DNA of 64,000 nt. Origin: Phlyctochytrium arcticum. Taxonomy: Eukaryota; Chytridiomycota; Chytridiomycetes; Chytridiales; Chytridiaceae. Position 1 is the first letter of the stretch. Each line of letters starts with the position of its first letter. The notes beneath the pieces are model-generated. The model searched no databases, was not told the origin of the DNA, and was given only the letters and a program-made list of their open reading frames with translations. The stretch is from the NCBI GenBank assembly GCA_025602905.1, contig JAHLKI010000013.1:310001-374000 (forward strand), given 5' to 3'. The position numbers and the translations under genes were made by a program. Shown piece after piece: positions 1 through 12,274 of this stretch.

Positions 1-424
1 GGCCACTGTACTTCTGCTGCGTGAAATCCTTTTACTTCTCAATAAGGTGCAACAGAACTCGGGCACTAATCTGATGACATCCAACAACCTAGTGATTGTA
101 TGGGCTCCCAATCTTGTGCGCAGCGACAATCCCATGGTGGATATGAATATATGCGCAACGGGTCGGGAGGGAGCTTTGGGCACTGTTTTAAAAGTAGGAA
201 TTGAGAAGTGGGCCAGCGTCTTTGATGGCATTTTGCCGGCAACTGGAAACATCGCTTCAATCCCCTCATCAGTAAACACTCCCGCTATAGGCCACGTAGC
301 GGAATCCGGCACCTTTGGAAACAACACTGCGATTGTCGGGGTTCCGGAAACAAGGACTGTAGCAGACGCTATCACCACATCGTTGGAGAACATTAACCTT
401 GGTTCAGACTCCACTGCCATATAG
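1..424 (+). CDS. RhoGAP-domain protein, C-terminal end (partial)
   Basis: The gene enters from the left edge in the frame starting at base 2 and stops at 422-424. The readable 140 residues begin with a Leu-rich helix and then carry the signature of the last RhoGAP helices, with MTSNNLVIVWAPNLVRS matching the family pattern (MT..NLA.VF.PNLLR). Rho GTPase-activating proteins stimulate GTP hydrolysis on Rho/Rac/Cdc42 and act on actin and polarity. The catalytic arginine finger lies upstream and is not in the window. After the domain there is a tail of about 65 residues rich in Thr, Ser and Val with no recognised motif. No intron is needed in the visible part. The family call rests on one conserved block, so the domain is fairly certain but the orthologue is not. 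Confidence 0.75.
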   Translation, partial: ATVLLLREILLLLNKVQQNSGTNLMTSNNLVIVWAPNLVRSDNPMVDMNICATGREGALGTVLKVGIEKWASVFDGILPATGNIASIPSSVNTPAIGHVAESGTFGNNTAIVGVPETRTVADAITTSLENINLGSDSTAI

Positions 425-1110
425 GCGCTCAAGTTTTGCATTGTATTATTTCGTTCTAATGTGGTGCTTCATTACCACTGTACATATCTATCCTACGCGA
501 ATGCAACGCCATCGGGCAGCTTGATGGACATCCAGCACTGTGTAGGCGCAAACGATGCTTACGGCTTTTACGACATCAAATTCCTCTCTTCCTCCCAAAT
601 GTCCCCTACTCGACAATAACCAGTCATATCCGCCGGCTGTGGTGTCGCCGTCTTGATGTGAACAGAGAGAGGAACAAAGAAGGATAGCTGGCCCGATCCG
701 CCACGCCGCTATCAACGATTTTACCTCGCCCCCCAGCAAAAGGAACCTAACTCATCTTTGGATATATACACAGGGTGCAGTAGTATTTTCTTTTTAACTT
801 GAGTTACATTTATAAATCAATTCAAGGTCTCGCAGGCACGCGTGGCACAGTCATGTTCAAAAGTGCAAGCAACTGGTTCGTCGCTAGACATCAACCAAAG
901 GACGGACAGAATCAACAGAATCACCACTCCACGCATTCTGCGAACGCCAAAACAACCACGCGCGTTTGCCTTACGCTCGGATCAACGCACCTATTTTGAT
1001 TGTTTGAGTAGCCGTCCGCTGCCAGGCTCGTTTACGACCCCCGCAACTGCCCAGGGGAGGCTGATCCGCACCATTCGTCCATCCCTGCTAGACGGAGCAC
1101 TGGACGAAGG
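425..1110. other. Intergenic region upstream of the SNF2 gene
   Basis: No supported gene. The stretch holds the 3' flank of the RhoGAP gene and the 5' flank of the remodeller. A TATA-like run (GATATATACAC) lies near 762-772, about 340 bases before the chosen start codon. Short open frames here overlap each other in different frames and show no family motif. Confidence 0.5.
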
Positions 1111-4100
1111 ATGTACAACCCTAACGGTCAAGGAGTGTATCAGCAGCAGCAGGCAGGTGCTGTTCCCCCCTCAATACCCCAACCAGGCACTGCTGCCGCT
1201 TCTGCATATGCCCAGCAACGACCGGCCGGAGTGATTCCTCAGTCGGTAGCGCCTTCGCAACTAGCTGGAGCGCAACACGTTCGACATGGATCTATGACGG
1301 CGGGTATGGCTCCGGCACTAGCTATTAGAGCATGGCAAGCGGGTCAACCGTTGAGTCAGGAACAACTGAAGGGGGTAATCAGTGTAAGTGACTGAAGCTG
1401 CGGTTTTTTTTTAAAAAATGTCGTATTGATATGTAACATTCAGATGGCCCAAGCTATGAAGGAAAAAGGAGCAACGGAAGCGAGTGATCCAGAATTTGCG
1501 CAAATGCTTCAAATCCTGCGGAATTACAGTTCATGGGGGAAATCGCTGGCATCTCAACAGGGGGACCTTACCGGAGTAAACGGTCCGCCTCGTCCTCCAC
1601 AGCCACCACGGCCATTAAATCAGTCGGGCTCGAATGCCGGGGGTCAAACGCCAGCAACAGGAGATGCTGTGACTGCTTCAGGACCCGCTGGGGCTGGCAA
1701 CGCCGCGGCATCCACTCCAGTGGGCCCATTTACTCCCGAGCAATTGACAGCATTGCGATGTCAGATTTACGTCTTTAAGTTGATTTCTGGGAATAAACCT
1801 GTTCCGGAACAACTGCGGCAGCGCGTGTTTGATGTGTCGACTTTCAACGGATCAGAATCACCGACAGATGTTACGGAAGATCCTGTGGCTCAAATACCAA
1901 GGGAGATCGCGGAAGCTGCCTACAATCAACCTCCAAAACAAACAGATGGGGTAATGCCGGTGATTCGGGCTACAACGGCTCGATTTGAACAAGGACCTTT
2001 GTCGAATCCATACGCACTATTGCCGAAGAAAATTTCCGTTGCTGATCTTCAGCAAAGGGTGATCATACCGAGTGGCACTCCTGGAGGCCTGGATATATTT
2101 ACTTTGCTAGCCGAACGAGAGAAGCAAATTCAGGCCCGAATTAACTACCGTATTCAAGAATTGGAATCGCTGCCAAGCAATCTCAATAACGATTCAGGTG
2201 TTAAACTTAAAGCGCTTATTGAGCTAAAATCTCTCCGACTTCTTGAGAAGCAGAAGAAACTTCGCAGTGAGATAGTACAATCTGTCAGTAAATCAACTAC
2301 CTTGGCGACCGCCACTGATCGAAACTCCTTCCGCCGGATGAAGAAGCAGTCACTGCGCGAGGCAAAACAAACGGAAAAGCTCGAAAAGAATCAGAGATTG
2401 GAACGCGAAAAGCGAGAAAAGCAAAAGCACGTGGATTACCTTTTGTCTATTTTGCAACATGGCCGGGAGATGATAAGCTTTCACCGCCAGCAGCAAAGTA
2501 AAGCAATACGACTTGGGCAGGCTGTTTCCCGATTCCATGTCGCGGCTCAGAAGGAAGAAGAAAAGCGGCAGTCGCGTATTTCTCAAGAACGTCTTAATGC
2601 CTTGAAAGCCAACGATGAAGCAGCCTATCTAAAGCTTGTCGACAAGGCTAAGGACAACCGTATTATGCACCTACTCAATCAAACGGAAACATTTTTGGGA
2701 AGTTTGACGAAAGCTATGCAGGATCAGAAAGCCTCAGTGGTTGATGAGATCCCGAATCATGATCGTACCGCTGAAGGCATAGACGACGAGGACAAGGACT
2801 ATTACAACACGGCGCACAGGATTACTGAAATTGTAACAGAGCAGCCATCCATCATGATTGGAGGTCGCCTGAAAGACTATCAATTGAAAGGTTTACAATG
2901 GATGGTGTCGCTTTACAACAATAAACTCAATGGAATTCTCGCCGATGAGATGGGTCTTGGAAAAACCATTCAGTCGATTTCGCTGGTGACTTATCTTATG
3001 GAGAAGAAAAGGTTGAACGGTCCCTTCCTTGTCATTGTCCCGCTATCCACGATTACGAATTGGGATCTTGAGTTTGAGCGGTGGGCGCCTACCTGTAACC
3101 GGATTGTGTTTAAAGGAACCGTACCTGAGCGTCTACGAATGAAGAATGAGATCAAGGCAGGAAACTTCAATGTAGTTATTACTACTTACGAGTACATTAT
3201 TCGCGAAAAGGCACTTCTAGCAAAGATCAAATGGGTTTACATGATCATCGACGAGGGACATCGCATGAAGAATACAAGTTCAAAACTGTCAATGACACTT
3301 GGGCAGTACTACTCAACTCGATACCGTATCATTCTTACCGGTACTCCGCTGCAAAACAATCTACCAGAGTTGTGGGCTCTTTTGAATTTTATTTTGCCGA
3401 AAATTTTCAACTCGGTAGAAACGTTTGATGAATGGTTCAATCACCCTTTCGCAAAAGAAGGCGTTAAAGACACTGACATGAAACTGAATGAGGAAGAATC
3501 TTTGCTGATTATTCGAGGATTACACAAGGTCTTGCGACCTTTCTTGTTGCGTCGACTGAAGAAGGATGTGGAGTCAGAATTACCGGACAAGATTGAGAAG
3601 GTTATCAAGTGTCCCATGTCTGCTCTTCAACTGCGCCTGTATGAACAAATTCGAAGCAAACGGACGAGTTTTGGTGTAGATGGTGTCACCCGGCGAAAAG
3701 CCTTGAACAACTTGGTTATGCAGTTCCGTAAGGTTTGCAACCATCCATATGTCTTCGAGGAAGTAGAACAAACGATGAACCCACACCGTGTCACTGACGA
3801 TAATCTTTGGCGAGTCGCGGGAAAGTTTGAACTCTTGGATCGTATCTTGCCTAAATACAAAGCCACCGGTCATCGTGTTCTCATGTTTTTCCAAATGACG
3901 CAAGTAATGGATATTATGGAGGATTATTTGCGTATGAGACAACACTCATATCTGCGACTGGACGGTCATACGAAAGCCGAGGACCGCACGACCATGCTGA
4001 AAATATTCAACAGCAAGGAGAATCCCCCGTTCATCTTCCTTCTCAGTACGCGAGCTGGTGGTTTGGGTCTCAATTTGCAGACCGCAGACACTGTCGTCAT

Positions 4101-5838
4101 CTTCGATTCTGACTGGAATCCGCATCAAGATTTACAAGCTCAGGATCGTGCGCATCGTATTGGACAAACCAAAAAAGTGCAGGTTCTTCGATTGATTACC
4201 GCTCGTTCTGTGGAAGAAACTATCCTGGCGCGTGCCCAGTATAAGCTTGACATTGACGGTAAAGTCATCCAAGCTGGTAAATTCGATAATAAAACCACAG
4301 AGAGTGAGCGAGATGAATTACTCCGGAAGCTCTTTGGCAGTGATGAAGATGATGTGAACCAGGAAGACGATGAAGGGCATTTGGAAGATGCAGATCTTAA
4401 CGAAATTATCAATCGTAGCGATGAGGAGTTGCAAATCTTTAACCAAATGGATGCCGAACGAAAGGCGTTGGAACAGCAAATGTGGCGTGCATCTGGTCGT
4501 AAAGGCAATCCCCCACCTCGACTTATTCAGGACAATGAACTTCCAGCATCCTATCTTGAGGCAGACAATCCTGTTATGGACGAGATCGAGCTTGATTTGG
4601 GCCGTGGTGCCCGTGTCCGCAAAGACGTTCGATACGACGATGGCCTCAACGATGATCAGTTTTTGGCGGCACTTGACACTGGCGATCTGGAAGGCTACAT
4701 TCACAAACGCGCCGCTCAACGGGCAAGACGGGAAGAGCGTAAGAAAGGAAGAGGTCAAGACGACGAGGAGGAGGACGAGGATGATGAAGAGCCTACGCAA
4801 GAGCGGGATTTCAACCGGGTAGCCGACGAAGGCAAAGTGCCCAAAAGAAGGGGGCGACCGCCCAAAAAACCCAAAGTACAGGAAGATTTCGATGAAGAGA
4901 TGGATGATGGGAATGGGGACGACCTCCTGCCGCGAAAGAGAAACCGAACGCAGCGTACGGACAACCAGGACACGACGAGTACCCCAGCAACTGTTAAACG
5001 AAAGAAGAAGAAGGTTTTCGCTGGTGTAGACACTGATGAGGTGGATACCATACCTCCAGTACGGCGACATGCCTTACGACGAGTTATGCTTGCTCTCTAC
5101 AAGCTAATCGAGGATGCAGAAGTTGTTTATGACAATGGGTAAGATATCAAGAACAGATTATATGGCCACAAATATTCTAACCTTCATGCGACCAGAATGT
5201 CTCGAAGCCGATCAGAGCTCTTCCGACAAGTCCCACCAAAGGCTCTATACCCGGACTATTACAAACTCATTCGCACGCCCATTGCTCTCGACATGATTCA
5301 CCATCGTGCGAACTATGCATACTACAAAAACCTCCAACACTTTCTTCAGGATATGCACTTGATGTTCTCCAATGCCATGCAGTACAATGTGGACGGATCC
5401 GAGGTATATGAAGATGCAGCTGCGATGAAGCAGATGTTGGATGAAGAGGCGGAGCGTTTAGCACCTGGCGGCAATATTATCATTTTGCCGCAGGATGAAG
5501 TTGGTCAAGAAGCTGAAGATCCAATCGGTAATGATGGCGCGCAAAAACGAAAGCGCTCAATCGGCTCCCCGGAAGCAACAGAGGATGAGGACATTGGCCT
5601 AGGCGGTGGCCGGTCCAAAGTCAGGCGTAGGGAGGACGAATATGACAGCTCAGCCACCCCTACAAAACCACGCAAGAAGAATAAGCGGGATAGCGGCGTG
5701 CCGGGCATGCCGAGCAAGTATGGACAGTTGCCTAAAATCAAAATGCGAATTCCAGCGCGACATCCTGATGGTGGAGAGGAGTATGAGGGTGGCAGTGGGT
5801 TCGGTGGGTCTCTGGAGGATGGGGAAATAATGGAGTAG
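1111..5838 (+). CDS. SNF2/STH1-family chromatin-remodelling ATPase with bromodomain
   Basis: Catalytic subunit of a SWI/SNF- or RSC-type complex, which slides or ejects nucleosomes using ATP in the nucleus. Three exons fit: 1111-1383, 1444-5138 and 5196-5838. The introns are 60 and 57 bp, start GTAAGT and GTAAGA, and end in CAG; phases match, giving about 1,536 residues. Domains in order: a Gln/Pro-rich N-terminus; QLQ near residue 190 (PFTPEQLTALRCQI); a basic charged HSA-like region; a helicase core with Walker A DEMGLGKT near 591, the DEGH box near 694, and the C-terminal helicase lobe with the AHRIGQ motif; acidic runs; an AT-hook (KRRGRPPKK) near 1225; and a bromodomain, about 1290-1400, which spans the second intron (YPDYYKLI, then NAMQYN). 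Length and domain order match fungal Snf2/Sth1 and animal BRG1. Whether it is the Snf2 or the Sth1 paralogue cannot be decided here. Confidence 0.95.
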
Positions 5839-6010
5839 TGATTTCATTGTATATATTTAATTTCGTTACAGTACTTGATTCCCGGATACATCACATTTGC
5901 CCTTTTGGTCCTTTTTCAAGCTTGTGGTTCGTGGGTTGAGACGAGCTGAGTAGGTCAGGTAGGAGGTCAACATCAACAATCAACAATTACTGCCCGTCTG
6001 ATCGACGACA

Positions 6011-6791
6011 GACAGCAAATTTCTGGATAATGTCTGGAGGGGTGCTGAGGCATACCACTATTATATGATGGCTCAACGACAATTCTACGCGGGGAACGTG
6101 GACGCTTCAGTTAAGACCGTAAGAACTTGGACATCAGAAGTACAGTTGGATGAATGCATTCTGAATTCTATTTGTAGGCCCTTCATCTCCGTGAATATGA
6201 CGACATTATCGACGCCAAAACCATCTTTTCTCTTTTGGCGCTAGTCAGCCTTCATGCAAAGCGCTTTGTGGCATGTTCCAAGGCGTTCATCAAACTAGAA
6301 GCTTTGCCGGGAGCAAATGAAGAGGAGCTGGAAAAGTTTCAAGAGCTGGCTTTCGAAATATTTTCCAAGTACGTGAATTTAACGTGTCGATGTCGATTGC
6401 TGCTGCAGTACTCACGGGCAATACTTTAGGTACCCACCACATGAACCAAAAGCTCACCATGTCGCTTGCACAAATTGTGGTGGCATTATTCGCGACAGGT
6501 CAACGCAGCGCATGAATGTTGGGTTCCTTTTTTGTGTGTGGCTAACGCAAGTTGACATCCCTTCAGTGATACATACTGTAACCATTGTCATATTACATTT
6601 CCCACCAGTGTAGCTTCTGGCCAACCCATCCTGGAAAGCATACATTTCATGTGTCATGTTTGCAAGCACAGGGCAATACAGAGCGAAATCGCAGGATTGG
6701 CGAATTGTCCAATGGTGAGTTTTTCCGATGCCTTCATACCCATGGGTGGTTATTGACCACATTTCAAAACCAGTGTCATGCACAGCTCTAA
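6011..6791 (+). pseudogene. IFT121/WDR35 C-terminal fragment (orphan)
   Basis: The exons fit a readable C-terminus of the IFT-A subunit IFT121 (WDR35), needed for retrograde transport in flagella. Suggested exons are about 6011-6118, 6178-6368, 6430-6498, 6567-6714 and 6774-6791, with introns of 59-68 bp and consistent phases. Key matches are [16 protein letters not shown], then CSKAFIKLE, then two zinc-binding Cys pairs (CTNCGG, CNHCH, CHVCKH) and the terminal CPMCHAQL. IFT121 proteins are about 1,100-1,200 residues with N-terminal WD40 repeats. None of that is upstream, because the SNF2 gene ends at 5838. This is therefore a gene fragment or the product of a rearrangement or misassembly. 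The fragment itself is clean, with no stops or frameshifts, which suggests a young break. It supports a flagellated host. Confidence 0.75.
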
Positions 6792-6960
6792 ATTTCTAGT
6801 ACGCTACCCTAATATATATAATTGATTTTGGTTTTTGGCTTTGCAAAACAAGGTGTATATACGAAGGACAATTGAGATGAAAGCATTAATCGGAAAAGGG
6901 ACCGGTCTTGGAAGTCATACAGGACCGGAAGTGTGAGAATTTGAGATAAACAAACGCGTC

Positions 6961-9198
6961 ATGCCAAAAGAAATTGACATTGAGACGCATTTGAAGCATT
7001 TGACTTCCCTCGTTACTCTGGAAAGTGAATATGAGATATCCACTACCCAGACCGAGATTGCGCACCTCTCTCCTATCTCCCTGCAACGTCGCGGCGTTGC
7101 TCTACTCGCCCTCCGGGTCTCCGGGACACGAACAGGCTTGGGAGGAAAACTTGTTGTGGATTTCGAAGGATCCAACGACGAGCCGTTGCCAGCGCATAGC
7201 ATTAGGACTGGAGACGTTGTCGGGCTGGTACAGTGGCGGCGAGGGGATGGGGCAGGTGGGGATAAGTCGAACAAGGGCAAAGCCAAGAAGGATAAGGGTG
7301 GGGAGGAGGATACGGAGGCACTTACGGGTGTAGTAGGAGTAGTGGAAGAGCGACGAATAACAGTCATCATCAATCAAAAGGACAATGATGTGGATCTGAC
7401 GGGACGAGCATGGCGGATGTACGTAAGACTCTGTACATCTTGTAGGACCGGAAAATCTCAATTTTCTCACTTTACTAGAAACAAATTGGCCAACGATGTA
7501 TCCTACAAACGCATGCAAGATGCTCTCAAATTCCTTCAATCCTTGGCTTCCAAACCGCTCACTTCTCCGTTCCTTGAAGCGACATTTGGTCGGCGATCCC
7601 CTACATATGCAGACATCACTTCAGATCTACAGTTTTACAATGACAATCTGAATGATTCTCAAAAGTCGGCGGTAGTCAAGGCCGTCACTGCGAATGAAGT
7701 GGCACTTGTGCATGGGCCACCAGGAACGGGCAAGACCGAGACGGTGGTCGAAATCATTCGACAACTGGTCAAAGATCAGAAACGCGTGCTAGTATGTGGT
7801 CCCCCTAATATCTCTGTAGGTGAATATCTCTGTAGGTGAGTCAAAACATTGTTATCGTTTAGAACCCAGATTTCTGTTTTGCTGGTTGATCCTGATCTTA
7901 ATCTGAATCAACAGACAACATTGTCGAGCGCCTAGCTCCGAGCAAAATCAACCTGGTGCGTATCGGACACCCAGCCCGAGTTCTTCCCTCCGTCATGGCA
8001 CATACTCTCGACATTGTCCTAAAACATTCTGATGCCGCTGCCCTCGTGGCTGATATCCGCCAAGAGATGGACGCAAACTTGAAAACTATCGCGAAAAGCA
8101 AAAGCAAGGCGGACAAGCATAAAGCATGGCTATCCAACCGGGAACTACGAAAAGATTTACGGCAAAGAGAAAAGGGTGCAGTCAAGGCCGTCCTAGACTC
8201 GGCGGACGTCATACTTTGCACATTGAATGGTGCAGGGTCAAAGAATGTCCGGTTTGCGAAAGCTTTTGACGTCGTAGTCATCGATGAGGCTACACAAGCC
8301 TTGGAGCCCGAAGCGTGGATTGCAGCTCTGCTAGCCCCCAAAGTCATTTTTGCGGGAGGTACGTGAGCAAACAGTCAGATTTATTGGGAAAAACATAATG
8401 TTAAAGAGTTTCCTGTCAGATCATCAGCAGCTTCCGCCAACCGTCAAATGTCCTGCTGCGCTTAAAAAAGGTCTCGAAACCACACTCTTTGATCGTATCT
8501 TGAAAGCTCACGGGTCCACCGTGAAAACTCTGCTGACCACTCAGTACCGCATGCATGATACCATCAATACCTGGTCATCACAAACCATGTACGAAGGGAA
8601 ACTTTTGTCACATGACAGCGTGAAGACTCGTCTTCTCAAAGACTTGACCAACGTATCATGTATAGACGAAACAAGCTTTCCGTTGGTGCTGGTTGACACG
8701 GTCGGTTGTGAGGAATGGTGCTACGAGCGTGTTTTGGACAATGAGGAGGTGACTGGATCCCAAAAAGGGGGATTGGAAGGGAACAGCCGATATAATGATG
8801 GGGAGGCAAAAATTGTGGAAGGATACGTCAGGACGCTTGTGGGAGCTGGAGTGCAACCCGCGGACATTGCGGTCATCACCCCTTATAATGGCCAAAAAGA
8901 TGTCATTCGGCAACGTGTAAAACCCATCTTCCCAGAAGTTGAAATTGGATCAGGTAACCCCGAACTTCCAACCCCCCAATGTCCATTTATATCTTAACTA
9001 AACTCTGAATCGATAGTGGATGGTTTCCAAGGCCGTGAAAAGGAAGCCATCATTCTCTCGCTGGTCCGATCAAACTCTGAAGGGTCAGTTGGTTTCCTGG
9101 CCGATGCACGACGGATGAATGTGGCAATCACACGAGCCAGACGCCATGTTTGTCTCATATGTGATTCTGAGACGATCGAACGGGTGGCGGAACACTGA
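6961..9198 (+). CDS. IGHMBP2/Hcs1-like SF1B DNA/RNA helicase
   Basis: Superfamily 1B (UPF1-like) helicase that unwinds DNA or RNA 5' to 3'. Five exons fit with phases respected: 6961-7418, 7479-7819, 7915-8358, 8420-8953 and 9017-9198, giving 652 residues. Motifs in order: [10 protein letters not shown], Walker [16 protein letters not shown], the NIS-VDNIVERL block across intron 2, [10 protein letters not shown] (Walker B), the [10 protein letters not shown] block across intron 3, [34 protein letters not shown] and [13 protein letters not shown]. The stop at 9196-9198 follows ERVAEH. However, the next bases, read two positions on, give KGIVEYFTE, then a GTACGT...CTAG intron, then QHGELLPP, which resembles the usual family continuation. 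The true end may therefore be about 9350, with a frameshift near 9195. A 16-bp tandem duplication covers the exon 2 donor. Confidence 0.88.
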
Positions 9199-9282
9199 AG
9201 GGAATCGTAGAATACTTTACCGAGGTACGTGCATGATATTCCCCTTTAGAGCGACGGGCTAATTTTCTAGCAGCATGGCGAG

Positions 9283-9936
9283 TTACTGCCACCAACAAGG
9301 CGGTCTCATCACTGCTCGCCCACTCCGCATACCCGCCCGTAATCGGTCCTCATCGTACTCTGTACAGTTCCACCCTGGGTTGCCCAAATTGAGCATCGCT
9401 TCCATAACCCCCGGCTTCTTGCACGAACACGCACGCGTCCATCGAGATGCTTCGATGGCACTAGCGTGTTTTGGATCCCGTACGCCAGTCTTCCCATTCA
9501 AGCATGTAATACAAGTTTTCCACATGGACATGATGTTCTGTTGCATATCCTTGTCGTTGTCGCTGCCACACAAACATTCTCCAAATAGACGATCTACTTC
9601 GGCTGGTGTTGAAGGAAGTGTTTGTGATGTGAGTTTAGTCAGCGTTGAGTTGCAGTGCTTGACTGCCAAATCGACAAACATCCCGGCCGGGAAGCACCAG
9701 TTGGCAAAGCAATCATCTGGAGGATACTCGGCAAAAAAATCATCTGATGGAAGTTCTGGGACCAAGGAGTAAAATAAGTCATCGGTATCAAGAAATTTTT
9801 CCTTGATTGTGGGTGGGGCTTGTGGGGGGAGTTGCGGGGTATTGACTTGGGCGGATGCTTCCAGAGAGAGAACGCAGACGACGACATGAAGCGCAAACAG
9901 ACATTGTGAAATAGGTATTCCTTTCGATCGCGCCAT
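9283..9936 (-). CDS. Small secreted cysteine-rich protein
   Basis: A 217-residue protein, intronless as read, beginning MARSKG. It has a hydrophobic segment (CLFALHVVVCVLSLEASA) typical of a signal peptide, followed by a mature part with about a dozen cysteines, including CFANWC, CLCG, CITC and CSCKKPG, and two possible N-glycosylation sites (NST, NCT). No family is recognised. Secretion and disulfide bonding are inferred from composition only. It is convergent with the helicase gene: its stop lies within the possible extended 3' end of that gene. Zoosporic fungi carry many such lineage-specific secreted proteins; role unknown. Confidence 0.65.
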   Translation of the reverse strand: MARSKGIPISQCLFALHVVVCVLSLEASAQVNTPQLPPQAPPTIKEKFLDTDDLFYSLVPELPSDDFFAEYPPDDCFANWCFPAGMFVDLAVKHCNSTLTKLTSQTLPSTPAEVDRLFGECLCGSDNDKDMQQNIMSMWKTCITCLNGKTGVRDPKHASAIEASRWTRACSCKKPGVMEAMLNLGNPGWNCTEYDEDRLRAGMRSGRAVMRPPCWWQ

Positions 9937-10705
9937 GCTCGCACACTGAAGATCGTTGCCGACGCGACTTGCTCAAAAGCTTGAAACAAGAGACTCTATG
10001 CTTGAATCAAAACGAATCCAGGCTACTGAATACTCCTCCTTCCCGTCGGGATCTGAATATGATATTCAAAATTTTGGAGCCTGCTTGCCAGGGTTGAGCA
10101 TTTCGCGCCACACCGCACAGTTTCGAACGGTCGCCGCGGCCAAACTCCGCTCCAACCAACTGCTGGGATGCACTCGCCAGTCCTCCATTCGAGGAAGCCC
10201 GGATTTACTTTCCAGAATGATAGACAGCGTCGTCAAACGTATACAGATAGAAACTAAAAAGTACAACTGGCAATGAAGTCCACACGTCGTCGTCGTCGGG
10301 GGAAGACCTTGGGGGAGACGACTTTGAGCCTTGGAACGTTCGTCGTAGTCTTCGCTGAGTCAAGTCAAGCAAGCCCATCTTTATGCATGCTTTAACAGTT
10401 ACCGTAGTAATGTGGTGAATTCAAGAATGTTATGGATATTACAATCTATTGGCTCTGGGTATCATATCGATAAAATGCTCAGGCAATTCTGAGGCAAGGG
10501 TGCGGCGCGGTGCGGCGCGGGAAGGAGGAGCTAGATCTGGTGGGAAAAATGGCCGCGTCGCGGTGCGGGGACTGCACCATGGCGGCTGCTGGCTTTTGCA
10601 TATAAAGGCAGCCTGTCGCCAAGTCCCCCTGCTGTTTTCCTCCATCTTATTCTCTGTTGAACAAACAGCCCCACAACATCCCGACAGACCCACTGAAAAA
10701 CAATA
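9937..10705. other. Intergenic region between secreted protein and Fanzor gene
   Basis: No gene supported. It is the shared 5' region of two divergent genes. The right end (about 10495-10620) holds a GC-rich run with a repeated GTGCGGCGCG unit and then a good TATA box. Confidence 0.5.
10601..10606 (+). promoter_or_regulatory. TATA box of the Fanzor gene
   Basis: TATAAA follows a GC-rich stretch and lies 105 bases before the ATG at 10706. Position and context fit a core promoter. Transcription start not visible. Confidence 0.5.
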
Positions 10706-12274
10706 ATGCAGTGTCCTCATGGAAAACCGTGGGGACACTGTTTCGTCCCGGATTGCCTTCGCCGTTTCGATCTTGAGACTATGTCTGGTAAGGGGTGTGG
10801 ATGGTGTTTTAAGCATATTGAACACACGACTCACAATCTTTACCCTGTAGATCCCTTCTCAGTCTCAGAGCCAGGTCCATCTTCCCAGTCCAAGACCGTC
10901 AAACGCACTCAACGCCCTTCCCAGCCAGGCGGAAAGTCAAAACGTCGTCGACATCGCGCACCGTCCCCACCTCCTTCGGCGTCGTCTCAACCTCAACAAC
11001 GGTTGCTTTCCTTGTCTCCTCCGATGCAGGAAGGAGAAGCTATCAAAGGACGCAGTAAGTTGAACAAACCAAGACAAAAACGAGACTTTCTTATAACTAA
11101 CCCGTCATTACTAGGAAATCAAGAGAATCCTTGTGATTGTCGGTTGCTCGACGCTACCATTCAAAACATGCCAGTCCATTACCGCTCCAACCAGGCGCAA
11201 TGTCTACTACACGGCATGTCGGTTGCTGAACGAAATCAGCTCAAACGCAAGATCAAGGCAATCAAGACCGGCAAGCCGCTACAAACCCACAAGTCGTCTA
11301 CCGCCAATTCAGAGTCGTCTCAACATCAACCTCGCACACCGTCCCCACCTCCTTCGGTGTTGAATGAGGAAGAGAAGGAGGAGGAGGAATCAAATTCAAA
11401 GTCAAAGTTCACGGTGAAGTTGGGCCTTACAAACACAGTCAAGTCTGATGCAGTGCGCGAACGCATCGTGGACGCCGTTATGAGGTGAGGTGAGATTATC
11501 TTTGGAGTCTGTGGATGAGAACTTTTGCTCAATTGTGACGTTCCAACAGGTTCAACGAAATCACATACCATGGTATGAAACTGCTGTCGGTATACACCAT
11601 CATGTCTGGGAAGACTCTTCCACCCTTCGACCGTCCAGATGGGAAAAGGCTCATCCGACAGTGTTTCTACGCTGTTTCGGTGACGGGGAAAGAAACGGAA
11701 CCTGCAAAACCGGTGGATCCTCGCCTCAGTAGAGCCTTCGAAGAGTATCGAAAACAGTTTCCCGAAGAGGGTCGGAAATGGCCTTCCGGAGAAGCGTTGA
11801 CCCAGTCCTTGACGTACCATACCACAACCTTCATGGCTGACATTCGTCGTCACATAGTCGTTCACCTGGTCAACCGAATCAAGAAATATGCTAGGGTCAA
11901 GCTCACCCACATCCTTGGATGCCGGCGACGTGAAAAAGCTGGCTGAGCGGCTAACCAAGCGCCTGGTCTATAATGAGAAGCAAGCCTGGGTCATCGCCAA
12001 TAACAAAAACGAAGGCCCTCCGCCAATTCCTGCTTGGACGACCTTTGGATGTGTACGACATTCTCAGCCTTCAGCAAAACCCCCAACGCAAGTCTGATCA
12101 ACACCTCTTGAGCCTTCTGTCCACTCACAAGGAACTTGCGACTGCTGTTTCCCAGGTCTTCGACTCTGTGGTCCATCGCGTCGAAGGCAGCGGTGGTCTT
12201 CCGATTTGCTCCAGCAAAGCCCGCGACCAATATAACGAAACGGGAAAAGACAACCCATGGCTAAAACGCTACTA

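Noticed and set aside
4755..5051. Serine-rich reading frame on the minus strand inside the SNF2 gene
   Set aside because: It is the shadow of the acidic GAT/GAG-rich coding strand; no start context or family.
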